A stretch of 64,000 nt of DNA from the NCBI RefSeq assembly GCF_000346465.2, contig NC_034015.1, forward strand, positions 945,519-1,009,518, given 5' to 3'. Below, in pieces: positions 12,440 through 24,982 of the stretch. The notes under the pieces were generated by a model. That model did not search any database and was not told the origin of the DNA. It was given only the letters and a program-made list of their open reading frames with translations. Position numbers and translations under genes: made by a program. The stretch is from Prunus persica (taxonomy: Eukaryota; Streptophyta; Magnoliopsida; Rosales; Rosaceae). How positions within the stretch are numbered: the first letter of the stretch is position 1; each line of letters begins with the position of its first letter.

Positions 12440-12770
12440 CTAGTTCATATGTTGTGAGATACAAGTCATGGATACACTTACAATAAAAGTGTTGGCTCTT
12501 CGTCATGCTCGTCAGTGTGCTCTTAGATTACGACTATCCAATATAGAGATTGAGAGAGATTAAAAGGTTTTGCAAATTGTCAATAAAGATATCCGACTAC
12601 CGTGGAATATTCGTTCTGTCATCCAGAATATTTGGCATATGCTGAACCAAATCTTCACTTTTTGCGTTCGACATATCTTCAGAGAAGAAAATATGATTGC
12701 AGATAATTTCACAAGTCTTGGCCATGTACATGATCATCCGTGCATTTGGTCTTATATTTTTCTAGTACAG
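12440..12770 (+). pseudogene. RNase H-like domain fragment (LINE-type, RVT_3)
   Basis: The plus strand reads MDTLTIKVLALRHARQCALR, then a stop at 12559, then KVLQIVNKD and a C-terminal block FCVRHIFREENMIADNF. The alpha-helical 'ALRHA' segment and the (R/H)xxREENxxAD signature are the standard C-terminal half of the RNase H domain of plant non-LTR retroelements and related single-copy proteins. The N-terminal half with its first catalytic acidic residues is missing. Confidence 0.65.
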
Positions 12771-13329
12771 TATAAAATAAGTTGTTATGTCATTTTATTA
12801 CTATCCCCTTCTGACAGACGCTCATATAGCCTTCAACTTGGAGTGATTGGTTGTTGTTTAACTATTTAATTCAGTAATTTATGATTATTATATTTTTTAA
12901 TACAATCGATAGTTTAAACTGAAAAGGGAGGGGGTTTCTTACACACACTACCAACGTGCCATGGGGTTCCTACACAAGTCAAGGTTATATTAGATGTTGC
13001 TCTGTTTAGCATTTTCTGAATTAAAGGCGTTTCTTGCTCTCTTTAGTATTACTGCTTATGGTAATTGGAACAATAGAGAGTAGCAGATAATTTATGAGTA
13101 CATGAATGAAGAAGCAAACAAGTTTACGTTCCAAGAAGTCAGTTTTCTGCACCCGCTAAGATAAAAGTATCATATCAAAGCTTTCAATCAATTGACTTGA
13201 CAGCCAACTTCCTTTGAAGGCTTGCTGTGCTTTTAAAATAAGCAGCTTATTTTAAAAATTCTGAAGGAAGAGGTGTTTGGTAAATCAAGACAAAGCTGCT
13301 TTTTTTCAAGTCCCAATTTTACATTTTTC
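12771..13329. other. intergenic, nothing coding seen
   Basis: AT-rich sequence between the RNase H scrap and the leader of the second GH3 copy. I see no conserved coding pattern. The promoter of the downstream GH3 copy, if still present, would lie here. Confidence 0.5.
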
Positions 13330-15053
13330 ATGCAACTCTCTCTGCCTCTCACTCTCTTCCGTCAACAGAACAGAGGTCATTGCCTCTTGGGTCTCTTTTA
13401 CTTTTCTGTAAGTTCTGAGTTCTTTCTCGCTTTCTAGTGTTTCTTGTTCCACATGCAAGTTCTTTAATGCCATGTTTGTTCGCTGAGAAACAAGAAAGTT
13501 TTAGTTTCCAGAATGATGAAGTCCTCTATTCAACTGAGCCTAGTGGTGATTCAATTACAGAGCTCTCAGTTGGGTTTAATCAGGAAATGGCAACAAACCA
13601 AATATAAATTCATAGTCACAATTCTCTTTAAATTTTCCTTTGTTTTCTTAGAAACCAAACAGCTACTATGCATGCGTTCTGTTTTTGACTTGAAGAAATG
13701 TAACTTTTTTATCGTCTTTTAGTTTCTTAAAAACTGGGTGCTCTTTAATTCTCTACTTCAATATAAGGGTCCTTTTGATTTCTTTCTCTTTAAACATAGT
13801 AAGATGGTTGCTTAATACTTTTCTTGAAAAAAAAAAAAAAAAAAAAAAGGTTCACCTTTTACTGTTTCATTTCTGGTTGTAGAGTTTCTACTTTTTCATA
13901 ATTTTGGTTGATCATTCCTCTTCCTCCCTTAAAGTGGCTTTTCTACTTGGGTATTGATTCATGTGTAAATATTTTGGGACAGGAAATGGCCAGACTTCCC
14001 GTCTTCTTGGCGGGGCTTCTTCTCTTATGTTTCTGCAGCATAGCGATAGCAGAAGCAGAATACATTAAATATAAGGACCCCAAACAACCATTAAATACTA
14101 GAATCAAGGATCACTTTGGAGGAAAAGATTGGCCAAATGGTGCAGATAGATAGCCGTGTTGATCAGCTGAGGTGATGAAGAAGTACTTAATTGGTAAAAC
14201 ATGACTTCCATTTTTCTTTTCTTTTCTCTATCACTGGAATCAAAAGTCTAATTTTATGTAGGTAAGTTTTGTTTAAAGGAAGAAGAAATTTGTTTTGGGC
14301 AGGGAGTATATTAAGTGGGGTTGTGAATGTTAGAGTACAAAAGGGTTCTGCAGAAACTTGGGTTAAACTGGTGAATGATTTTCAAAAGGCTTCTTTATCA
14401 ACTCGGCTTGGAATTCCATTGATTTATGGTATTGATGCTGTTCATGGCCACAACAGTGTCTACAAGGCAACAATCTTTCCCCACAATGTTGGCCTTGGAG
14501 CTACCAGGCAAGTAGATATGCCTTCAACCATACTAACATTTCCCTTACTTTTCTTTTCTAATCCTAGTCTCAAAGTCTTGAATATTGATTAAGTTTAGAA
14601 AATAAAAAAGTGTTGTCCTAGCATTTAGCATTTAGTACACATCTGATGCCATTCAGTTGAGAAATATGTTTCTTTAGTCTTCTTAGGAGTTGAAGAAAAA
14701 GTAAATTTGTACTAATGTCAATTTCCTCAAACTGAAATCAAGCAGAGACTCTCAACTTGTTAAGAGGATCGGCACTCGAAGTTAGAGCCACAGGCATTCC
14801 ATATGTCTTTGCACCATGTATAGCGGCAAATAAATTTAATTAGTATCCACATAGGTCACTTTAATTTAAGCTGAGCTCTAATTCCTCTCTTCTGTCTGTG
14901 TGTGCAGGTTTGCAGAGATCCAAGATGGGGTCGATGTTATGAAAGCAACAGTGAAGATCCCAAGCTTGTTCAAGCAATGACTGAGATCATTCCTGGCTTG
15001 CAAGGGGAGATACCGGCTAACTCTACAAAGGGCGTTCCCTTCGTAGCAGGAAA
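13330..15053 (+). pseudogene. GH3 beta-glucosidase, 3'-truncated copy with damaged exons
   Basis: A pyrimidine-rich leader (about 13330-13406) with a GTAAGT donor, a leader intron ending in GGGACAG, and the ATG at 13986 preserve the normal 5' structure. Exon 13986-14193 begins with a signal peptide (MARLPVFLAGLLLLCF) followed by YKDPKQPLNTRIKD. A deletion just after this shifts the frame and a second indel follows the TLEEKIGQMVQID segment. Exon 14303-14507 ([20 protein letters not shown]) ends in a GC rather than a GT donor. Exon 14746-about 14824 has lost about 11 bases. Exon 14908-15053 is the exon shared with the upstream copy. No later exons follow within 48 kb. The copy is a non-functional partial duplicate. 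Confidence 0.85.
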
Positions 15054-16006
15054 GTAAGAATTTCCTTGGTTTGCTTCTTAGTAAAAACATTAGATAGTGC
15101 TAAGCCACCCTTCATCAGATAAGGTAATTCTAATTAGATAATTAGATACCTTAACATTCAAGTCCAAACCAAACTGACCATGTATCGTCAATGCTAATAA
15201 TTATGTGGCTCAAATGAGTGGTAAGTGGAAAAATCAGAGGAGGTAGGGGTGGTGGTTAAGGGCGTCGAAGAGGCAAGCAGAGAATGGTTGAAATAGATGG
15301 GATCGTAAGAATACCAACAAGCAACGGATTTCTCATACTGTCAGACATTGGTTTTAGGGTTCCAATAATGATACCAATTGATAGGTACCAACAAGCAAAA
15401 AGGAAGATAAAGCAATAAAAGAGAAATTAAAAAGGATCTCCCAAAATGGCCAAAGGCCTTGGACTAAATACAATGAGATTGAGAACTCAGCAATATAGAT
15501 ACGGAAAGAGAATCTAAAGAGAATCTTTTATGTATTTCATTTTGAGTTATAGAAAGAAAAAAAAAAGGAAAAAAAAGAGAGATAAAAAACAGAGAACATA
15601 AAAGATTTTTATAGAAATAATAAGATAAGAAAGAGAGACCAAAACATATAATAAAAGGATACATGGTCATCCTACAAGGTAATAATAGGATACATGGTCA
15701 GTTTGGTTTGGACTTCAAATTTTCGTTATGAAATTAAGTTTCCTAATATTTAATTTATAAAATTATGAATTATTATATTGTGCATGGAAGCGAAGAATAT
15801 TGTGGGTGGTAAAGAAAACTATTAGAAAAGTGTTGGTGGGACCATATGCTTCTACTATTAAATGTATTATTATTTATAAAGATGAATTGGCACCTTAAAA
15901 TGGTGCCTTTTTAAAAAGAAAAAATTAAAATTAAAATACATTTGTTGTTCACTTTGGCACGGATAAGTGATGGTGACTGTTCCATGGGCACAATAGAAGT
16001 GATAAC
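15054..16006. other. intergenic, with a 27-bp perfect inverted repeat around about 500 bp
   Basis: Positions 15160-15186 and 15689-15715 are exact reverse complements (27 bp) and enclose 502 bp of purine-rich, non-coding sequence with several A runs. A 'ggatacatggtca' motif also occurs once more at 15657-15669. No open frame or family match was recognised. It may be a small inserted element or a hairpin-forming duplication. Confidence 0.5.
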
Positions 16007-17633
16007 TAGGGCTGGGCACGGTATGGGATGATACGGGATGAAGGTCATCTCAGTGTTAATCCCGAATAAGGAAATCGGGATAGGATGACAGGAGATGAGA
16101 GTTTTTGAAAACACGTTCAAATCATACTGGTCCCGTTTTGGACCGGTATGATTCGGTATCAATGTTGATCCTGTAAAAAATCTACAAAATTTCATAAATC
16201 TGCAAAATTGTAATAGAAAATATGCTATCCTAACATTTGTTTGAAACAAACTGTTAGAATGAACATCATCCCCTATAAAAACTTATAAAAAAGAACATAT
16301 GCAACAAAAATGTGAATCAATTGAAAAATAAATAGAAGATGACATACAAAAATGAGATCACACATTGCTATGCTCATAGAGCATTTTCCAGAAATCCCTG
16401 AAAACTATTGGTACTTTCAGTTCCAACTCTCTATTTTCCTGAAATTCTCTCACCCACTATTCCATAAGGGAACCCAAAAAAAGCAGAATCAGTTTTCTCT
16501 ACTTGGGTTAGTTTGTTTTCATGCAGCCCTGTAATATTTGAAAGGGCTAGGTCCATTTTTACCTAGTCTCTGTTTTTTCTTTTCTTTAACCAATTTTTTT
16601 ATTATAAATAAATGTTACTGATTCAAAATTGATAGAGATAGAAAACTGAAAAGAGAGAGAGAGAGAGAGTGGGAAATGAAGAGAAATAAGGAAGGTTCTT
16701 GTTGTCAAGAAAATGGGCACCAACCATTTTTTGGTTAAAAATAAGGGGTGCCTAACTTAGGTAATTATCAATGGAGATGCATAAATAAGGGGTGCCTAAC
16801 TTAGGCAACCCATGTTTTTTGAAGCCTATATAAATCCCGTAGCTCTCATTTGTAGTGCATCCCCAGAATTAGAGAATTAGAGAGAGTTTGAGAGAAAAGC
16901 TTAAGAGAAAAAGCTTGTGTAAGAATTTTTGTGAGAAAAATTCTTAGTATAATTCGGGGTGAGTTGAGAGTTGTGAGTGTTGTAAACACTTTGTATATTT
17001 TCTCCCTTTAGTAAAATGATCTGTAGCAGGTCCGGAGACGTAGGCACAATTGGCTGAACTCCGTTATCAAATTTGTGTGTCTTATTTCCTCTGTTATTTC
17101 GCATTCTCACTAATCTGGTTTATAGGGAAATCTGCGTTATTTCCTAACACTTGTGAAGGAGGGGATCTGATTTTTCCTTTTCGCGTTGAATTCTCTTATA
17201 GCTTTTTTGTGTGACACACATATACACATACTAGATGAGAGAGAAAGCAAAAGAAAGAAAGAGAAAAAGGAGAAGAAGAAGAAGAAGAAGAAGAAAGAAA
17301 GAAACAGGATAGATAGGGAGATCCCTTTAGGCTTAGGAAAACTAATAAGGGAGCTATTGCTTAGGAAAACATACTGAGGAGAAACAAAGCTGAGTTGAAA
17401 TGTTTGTGGAGAGAGAGGAGGAATAACTGAAATTAAATTAGGATTATTATTTACATGTATTGTTCGGTATGGTATGGCACCAAACGGGATCACAAACTGG
17501 AACTGATGTCGTGCCAAACAGTAACGGGATGACACGGTATCATCCTGTTTACACGTCAACACCAAATGAGATGGCACAAGATTGGCACAGTTTCGGGATG
17601 GTTTCGATATTCCGATTTTAATGCCCACCCCTA
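16007..17633. mobile_element. hAT-superfamily non-autonomous transposon
   Basis: The element begins TAGGGCTGGGCACGG and its inverted right end begins TAGGGGTGGGCA, the standard hAT terminus. It is flanked by 8-bp duplications GTGATAAC (15999-16006) and GGGATAAC (17634-17641), matching at 7 of 8. Repeated GGGATGATACGG/GGGATGG motifs near both ends look like subterminal transposase-binding repeats. No transposase is encoded. Inside lies an LTR-like block and a GAA/AAG microsatellite (about 17250-17310). Confidence 0.8.
16251..17151 (+). mobile_element. probable solo copia-type LTR inside the hAT element
   Basis: A TGTTAG start at 16251 and a CTAACA end at 17151 bracket about 900 bp with LTR layout: a TATA box (CCTATATAAATCCCG, about 16826), a downstream leader-like stretch, and the block 'ggtccggagacgtaggcaca', similar to the R-U5 region of plant copia LTRs. 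A 'ggggtgcctaacttagg' motif occurs twice (about 16746 and 16790). The right end is more convincing than the left. No matching 5-bp target duplication was found. Confidence 0.45.
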
Positions 17634-17641
17634 GGGATAAC

Positions 17642-18160
17642 AGTATCTTATAATCAATGGAAACCCCAAGTATCAGATCCCAAGTTTGGGGCCATTCAAT
17701 ATGGCTTGGCTCGTATCTTAAAAAAGCATACCTTTAATGGAAAATAGGGAAGGACTGAACCAATAAATGTTACCCAATGAGTAATAGCAACCCCAAATTA
17801 GGATACTGATATAAAAATAGACGCTACATAGTCTCTATTGTTTATAAAATAAACTTAAGGGACAAATTCATATCAGTGGCTAGTGTGTGTTTTTTTGGTA
17901 GTGTTTCAGCTTAAATTCAGGTGTAATTTGAGATGTCCTAGAATTTTGTTGATACATATAAAATGTGTTAAAACCAATAGGAGATGTAAATTTTTTTGTT
18001 TTTTTGTCACTTTCTTCTGTATATCTTAAGATGTAATGAGAGAACATTGTTAGTTCATCAATTTATGAAAGACTAGTTTCCATAGTTTTATCATTTCCCC
18101 TTACAAAAAAGAAAAAAAATACAAATGTAACCAAATTAGTGATTTAATTGGCAAATGCCA
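17642..18160. other. intergenic, nothing recognised
   Basis: AT-rich stretch between the hAT element and the TATTGC-rich repeat arm. I see no coding pattern or repeat structure here. Confidence 0.4.
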
Positions 18161-18163
18161 TGA

Positions 18164-18909
18164 CAGATATGTATTGCATATGTATAGTCATTTATTGCTT
18201 GTGTATTGCTCCTGTATTGCCCTCGTATATCCGTTTTTTCAAATCTCTGTTTTAATAAATTTATAGGGGAGTATGGAGTTTGTGTACTGCCATTGCATAA
18301 CCCTTCATTGCTTTTGTATTGCTAGTGTATTACTTCCTTATATCCTTTTTTTTCAAGTTCGTGTTGGAATAAATTTATAGGGGGAGAATGTAGTTTGTGT
18401 ATTTCCATTGTATTGCCCTTTATTGCTTGTGTATTGCTACTGTATTGCCCTCATATATCCATTTTTTTCAAGTCTGTGTTGGAATAAATTTATAGGGGAG
18501 TATGGAGTTTTTGTATTGCCATTGTATAGCCCTTTATTGCTTATGTATTATTACTGTATTGCCCTTGTATATCCTTTTTTTTTTTCAAGTCTGTGTTGGA
18601 ATAAATTTGTGGGGGGATATGGTGTTTGTGTATTGCCATTGTATAGCCCTTTATTGCTTGTGTATTGCTACTGTATTGCCTCCTATATCCTTTGTTTTCA
18701 AGTCTATGTTAAAATAAATTTATAGGGGAAGTATGGAGTTTGTGTATTGCCATTGTATAACCCTTTATTGCATGTGTATTGCTATTGTATTGCTCCCGTA
18801 TATCTTTTTTTTTCTTTTCAAGTTTATGTTTGAATAAATTTATAGGGGAGTATGAAGTTTGTGTATTGCCATTGTATAGCCATTTATTGCTTTTGTATTC
18901 CTATTGTAT
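18164..18909 (+). repeat. tandem array of about 115-bp units, TATTGC-rich (left arm)
   Basis: Six repeats of a unit with 'aataaatttataggggagtatggagtt', 'gtgtattgccattgtatagccctttattgc' and a T-rich centre. The 'gggg' landmark recurs at 18266, 18380, 18495, 18611, 18725 and 18845, giving a spacing of 114-120 bp. The array stops exactly where the gypsy LTR starts (18910). Related TATTGC-rich sequence resumes at 27180 in the same orientation and then inverts after 27600. Open frames here are repeat artefacts. Confidence 0.85.
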
Positions 18910-20096
18910 TGACAAGACCCGACCCAAATTTCACTTTGGAATCTAAGCCGAACCCTGTGCGTGTTTGACACCTGGCAGGTGTCGAGCACACTTGACCAAA
19001 ATACCCTTCTAACTAGAATCAAAATTTGACTTCAAGTTTGACTTCTGCCAAAAATTCAGCAGTCTCCCCTATAATTTGCTCGTTTCCCAAAATTTTTACC
19101 TGTATAAAACAAGCAATTTAATGTCCTCAATCGTTCAGCATGCACAATGACAGAATACATACATTCAAACATCAAAATGTTATGGCCTTAGGCCTCATTA
19201 ACACAAGTAAATCGTGCTGCTAGCTGAATTTGATCTCAACTTTAAGATATCAATAGTACATTAACAATTTCAAACACTCCATCTCGTGGCTGCACCTAGT
19301 AACACTAGGTTGCCTAAGTACCCTTACTGAGGGATCAAGCCACACGTAGTTCTTTCACTTTGTATACTGCACTTGTGTATCTCGTCAATTATTATTGTCC
19401 ATTGTGATTACAAATCCATCCAAGTTCTCAAGTCAACGATTTGATCAATGACATTCACATGCCATACTCGTACAGAAACCGAACATGCATAGTTATATTT
19501 ATATAACAATTCACACATTTACATAAATCATTAACTCAGTTTAAAGCATTGACACATCCTCGCAGGTCTTGGTAACACAAAGTCGACCTGAGCCGTAATC
19601 CTCGCAAGATTCAGGAGACATCTGGTCAACCTGATCCACATTCCTCACTCCGCTCGGTCCGGATATCCCTAAGACTTGTGGGGCACCTGTCAAACGTGCT
19701 GACATAACCGAAGGCAACCATTTATTCCGAAGGAAATATTTATTACAAAGGCAACATGGGTACCCATGGTGGTTTAGGAAAAAAAAAACATTTCTTGGAA
19801 AATCATAAATACCATTTCTCATCCATCCTTAAATTATGTTGCCACTATCCTTTTTACTTCCAAGCCATGCTCAACTTATATATATATATATATATATAAG
19901 CATAATATAGTAAAAATATTCGAAATTCAACAATCATGCTTGGAAAGTAAAAATCCTAACGACTCGTTCAAGATCAAATAATAAAACTTATTTGCATAAA
20001 ATCATTTATAAAACGAAAGTCCACTCACTAGACTCCCTCTAATTCATAAATCAATTTACGTATTACTGACTTAGATTTATATATATATAAATATAA

Positions 20097-20152
<56 letters not shown>

Positions 20153-21349
20153 GAAATAGAAACAAAAGTAAAAATAAGAATAACATAAAAATAAAATAAA
20201 AATAAAACATTTCCATCTTTTACTAGTAAAACAAACTCATCACCTAAGAAAATAATGGCGAACTTTACAAAATCCTTAAAACTTATACACATTCATTATT
20301 TGTCTCATAATATCAGGATTATAAATATTAAAACCTTTGTCCATAAAATACCAAGATAAAATCCTTGATTTTAGTTTAAAAAAACATCTCAAAACTTAAA
20401 TTCTCTCCACCGAGGCGAACTCCCATTCTTGATCCGTCAATTCCGTTATTACCGTCAATTCCAGTATTATTCCATCAATTTCAAATATCAGTCAATTTCA
20501 TATATTTGTCAATTCCATCCTCGCAGGCTTCGGAGACACCAAGTTAACACAGCCGCATTCCTTGCAGGCCTCGGAGACACCAAGTCACCCGAGCTGCATT
20601 CCTCGTAGGTCTCAAGAGACCATTAGTTAGACTGAGCCGCATTCCTCGCACCACATGGTTCCAGCGTCCTCGAACTCGTGGGGCATTATTTATGAATGAC
20701 AACTGTTTCAAGGCAACTTGGGGGGGGGGGGGGGGTAACTCCTGCTGTGGGTTCGAAAAATCATATTCGAAACTTATCACAAACTTTTCTTTATTCCACA
20801 AATCCATTGCCAGCTACTGAGTATATGTATTAAATATAGACATGCACTTAAATAGTTAATTAGTTTGTTAATCACGTCAAACTTCGATTAACAAACCATT
20901 CTAATATTGTAATTATAATCTTGGGTTATTCATAGCAATAGTCCCTCAACTATACCCGTAGTTACAGTTTGGTCACTTAACTCAAATATTAGTTGTAGAC
21001 GTCACTCAAGTAGGTGCTTTGTTGCATCATTAGTCCTTCCGTCAAATTCTGTTAAATTTTCTATCAAAAGTGAGGGTAAATTTGAAAATTCATCAACAAC
21101 CATCTCCTTTTCCACAACCCTCCGTTGTCGCAACCCAATGCTTGCTTCTCCTCCCTTGTACCAAAATCTGGGCAGAAAAAGGAAAAGAGAAAGACAACTC
21201 GATTGCTTCTCCTCTCTTATACCAAACTCGCCACCCAATCCTTCCTCCTACCCCAACCCAGCACTTACTGTAAACCATCAACCATAAAATACATAAATGT
21301 AGAGAGAGAGAGAGATATATATATATATATTTATATATGGAGAAAATAA

Positions 21350-22570
21350 TGCACAATTGTTCTTTTCATACCAATTGGTTTTATTCTCCAAGTTGTCCTG
21401 CTTTTTATGTTCAGAAAAATGCTGAATTAGAAAGAGGAGTCCCAAGATTAGTTATCAATTACAAGCCTCTTAATGCGGTCCTAGAATGGATTAGGTATCC
21501 CATACCTAATAAAAGAGACCTCATTAATCGATTAGAAAAAGCAGTTGTTTATTCTAAGTTTGATATGAAAAGTGGTTTCTGGCAAATCCAAATAGATGAG
21601 TCAGATAGATATAAGACTGCATTTGTCACTCCTTTTGGTCATTACGAATGGAATGTAATGCCTTTTGGTCTGAAAAATGCTCCTAGTGAATTCCAGAACA
21701 TTATGAATGATATATTCAACCCTTACAGTCAGTTTTCGATTGTCTATATTGATGATGTTCTGATCTTTTCTGAGTCCATAGAGCAACATTGGAAACATTT
21801 GTATAAGTTCCTTCAATTTGTCAAACAAAGTGGTTTAGTTGTTTCTGCCAAAAAGATCAAGTTGTTTCAAACCAATATTCGTTTTCTTGGTTTCAATATA
21901 TGCCAATCTCAAATATCTCCAATTGATCGAGTCATCCAGTTTGCTGATAAGTTCCCTGATCAAATTCTTGATAAGAGTCAGCTTCAGAGATTTTTAGGAT
22001 CTTTGAATTACATTTCTAATTTTTACAAAAATTTGAGAAAACAGTGTAAGCCCTTATTTGATAGGTTGCAGAGTAACCCTCCTCCTTGGTCGTCTACTCA
22101 TACTGAAGTTGTTAAACAGATTAAAAGCCATGTCAAGACACTTCCCTGTCTTGGTATTCCTTCAGTTGATTCCTTCAAAATAGTTGAAACCGATGCCTCT
22201 GACATAGGTTATGGTGGCATTCTTAAGCAGAGGGTCAGTCCAAGCTCTCCAGAACAAATTGTTCGATTCCATTCTGGAACCTGGACTCAGTCGTAGCATA
22301 ATTACAGTACTATTAAAAAAGAATTATTAGCTATTGTATTATGCATTAGTAAATTTCAAGATGATTTGCTTAATCAAAAGTTTTTAATCCGAGTTGATTG
22401 CAAGTCTGCAAAACATGTTTTAGAAAAAGATGTTCAAAACATTGCATCTAAACAGATTTTTGCACGATGGTAAAGTATTTTAAGCATATTTGATTTTGAA
22501 ATTGAATATTTGAAAGGCAGTGAGAATTCTGTTCCTGATTTTCTCACTAGAGAATTCTTGCATGATGCAC
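21350..22570 (+). pseudogene. endogenous caulimovirid: reverse transcriptase and RNase H
   Basis: The open frame to 22296 enters in the RT fingers (LVINYKPLN) and shows YPIPNKRDL, SKFDMKSGFWQI, TPFGHYEWNVMPFGL and the catalytic YIDD (about 21745). It continues into an RNase H domain with DASDIGYGG. A TAG at 22294 and a TAA near 22471 interrupt the RNase H. After it, at 22572, a second frame starts MAPKKDKQKAV and breaks off after about 25 codons. That arrangement (polyprotein, then a small ORF) suggests a florendovirus-like member of Caulimoviridae. Aspartic protease and the N-terminal RT are absent. Left boundary: an (AT)n tract at 21318-21335. Not expressed as an intact protein. Confidence 0.8.
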
Positions 22571-22639
22571 AATGGCTCCCAAGAAAGACAAACAAAAAGC
22601 AGTAGCCAGTCAACCTAAGTCGCCCAAGTCAACCCAGTC

Positions 22640-24895
22640 ATCATTAAGCTTTACAGCAAAAGTTATTCGGCTTTTAGACTCAGGGCTCAGATGTTTATCC
22701 CACCAGCTTCTGAGAGTACCGGTGAAACCAGTAACTAACAGAGGGACAATTTCAGACTGTCTGAAATTGTGATTGGTGATATAACTATTGGCAACCATAG
22801 ACATATGTTGTAACTTATTCAGGATTTCTTGCTTAGAAAGACCATCAATATTCCACTCATACAATTTGTCGGAAGAAACAGAAAACTGGGTTTGCAAGTT
22901 TCTTTCTTCAAATTGAATGTCTGGAGGTGTTGGTATGAGATACCAATTTTTGGTCAGACTACTGGGGCTGACAAACTTTTCTAATTTCTTAACTTTGGGT
23001 TCAACTTGGATTTCTAGAGTTTGAAAGGCTTTTTCAATTTTAGAAATATTACTTACTTCTGACGACTCTGACTCAGAGGTGTTTTCTTTTGCAAAAGCAT
23101 CTAGTGTTTTAAGACCAGATTTCTCAGTTTTTTCAATTTTGGCAGGGGTCAACTGAGCTAACATGTCTTCTATTTTCTTCATTGTTGGAGTGATCTTAAG
23201 AGTCGGGCTAGACCTAAGATCCTGGAACTGGACAATTGGTTTTTCAACTTTCTTTTTAGACTCTACGTCTGTAGAACCTATCTTATCAATTTTAGTTTCG
23301 ATTGTATCCAACTGTTTTCCTATAACTATTAGACTCTGGTTGGTATAATTATTTTGCTCAAGAATTCTTCTATTATTGTCACTGCTTTCAAAGGTTTTGA
23401 AAGGAGTAGCAGGAATAAGAGTATCTTTGTGCTCAATAATTATAGTTTCTACTGGAGGATGGCTGGATTCAACGACAGACTTATCTGCCATTTTCCATTT
23501 TTGCTGAGTTAAAGTTTTTAACTCATCATTTGACATATAGCGACTTTCAACAAAATCAAGGTAGAAAATTTCAACTTGGGTTGTCCGCATGTAATCTTTC
23601 CATTCACTAAAGATTTCTAGGCGGCGTTGGGCTTCTGGATAGGCTTGGTGGTAACTTTCTCGTCTAGACAAGTTCTCAGGGGCTTTGAGATGTTTGTTTA
23701 GACGTGACCAGTCAATTCTGAATTTTCTATTAAGGGTTCTTAACTGATTGTCAACTGTGGCATAATTTTCAACTATAAAGTCAGACTGGGTCGGTGACTC
23801 AGGGGATTCTGACTTTTCTTCAACTGGAGCCTTGCCATAGCAGGGCTGGGTTACCTGAGAAGATCTTCTCAGAGACTCAAGTTTCAAATCTATCATTGTT
23901 TTTTCTAACTCTAGGTCTCGTTCTAGAGTAGAGGAAGAGGCAGTAAAGGAATGCCGAGCAGGGGCATGCCTTTGAGACTGACCAAGAGTTGGCAATTGTT
24001 GTAACTGGACATTGGACTTTCTCAGAGGCTGGTTATCGAACCTAATCTTCATCGTGCCATCTAAGTACTGTTGGATGTAGTCTAAATTGTTTAGACTACG
24101 TTGGATCGGAGCTGGTTGGCTCTCGGTAACTAGGGTCCAATCTGTTGGAAGGGCAACTTCTGACCATTTAATGGTCTGGGGAACTTGTATATGGGCATTT
24201 GACGTATGGCTCTGGATCAGGACTGTCTGATCCTTAGGGCTTTTGTTTAAGGCCTGGAAGTTCATATTGGTTCCTGTGACCTTATAGTAAATTCTGTAAA
24301 CTAGGGCTAAAGGTTGGGTTCCTGGGAGGACATTATAACCTTCAGTCTTAATATTGAGAGTTAGGGTTCTCAATATATGCGGATCACTAAGGCTTACAGT
24401 GAAGTCTGGGTAACAATCAAAATGAACTGGACCGTTACACAAACTGGACTCAATTACTCCTAGGGTACTGTCACTGAACGCGGTGAACCGGGCATCGTGT
24501 AGACAGAGCAGTATGGATGCTTTTAATCCTAATCTGGTTAGGGGCTTAACGGCAACTTGAACAAGACCAATATGAAGGAAATTGTTTCCATCAGTCTTGT
24601 GCTTTTTGATTGACTCAAGATTAAGCAACTGGCAAGTTTCGTGTTCTTTACTAAAAGCGTAAACTTGTTCAACTGTTTTGACATGTGTGGTGCTATTAAA
24701 ACTGGAAGGCAACCAATGTTTCTTATAGATTTTTTGATTCGGGACTTTAGGAATATTCCAATCTCTAAAGTCTAATTGTTCTTTGCAACTAGAATCATAT
24801 TCAAATTATTCTTCATTAACTATCTCAGGGAGTCGACTTATACTGGCTTTAGAACTGTTTGACTTACAGGAATTCGACCTAAGAAAACGACTCAT
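22640..24895 (-). pseudogene. endogenous caulimovirid: movement protein and start of the coat-protein region
   Basis: On the minus strand a frame starts at ATG 24895, has one in-frame stop (TAA 24808-24806) and then stays open for about 700 codons. The early part (about 24600-24250) has the 30K-superfamily movement-protein look (LHDARFTAFSDSTLG). It is followed by a Pro/Gln-rich stretch, a long Lys/Glu-rich segment with predicted coiled coil (KKVEKP, KIEKTEKS) and a coat-protein-like start near 22930-22700 (LYEWNIDGLS). It ends where it meets the oppositely oriented ORF2 start at about 22640-22690. The two viral segments are therefore tail-to-tail rather than in viral order. The locus is a rearranged, defective relic. 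Confidence 0.75.
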
Positions 24896-24982
24896 GGCTA
24901 CTCAAGTGTTTGACTCAAACGGACTGAGGAAGAAGATAAACAGGGACTTCCTAGACTCACCGTTTACTCTACAAATAACCTA

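Noticed and set aside
18408..18725. Open frames rich in Cys/Tyr/Leu
   Set aside because: Translation of the 115-bp tandem array.
20028..20292. Poly-Leu and poly-Ile frames
   Set aside because: Translation of the (AAT)n microsatellite.
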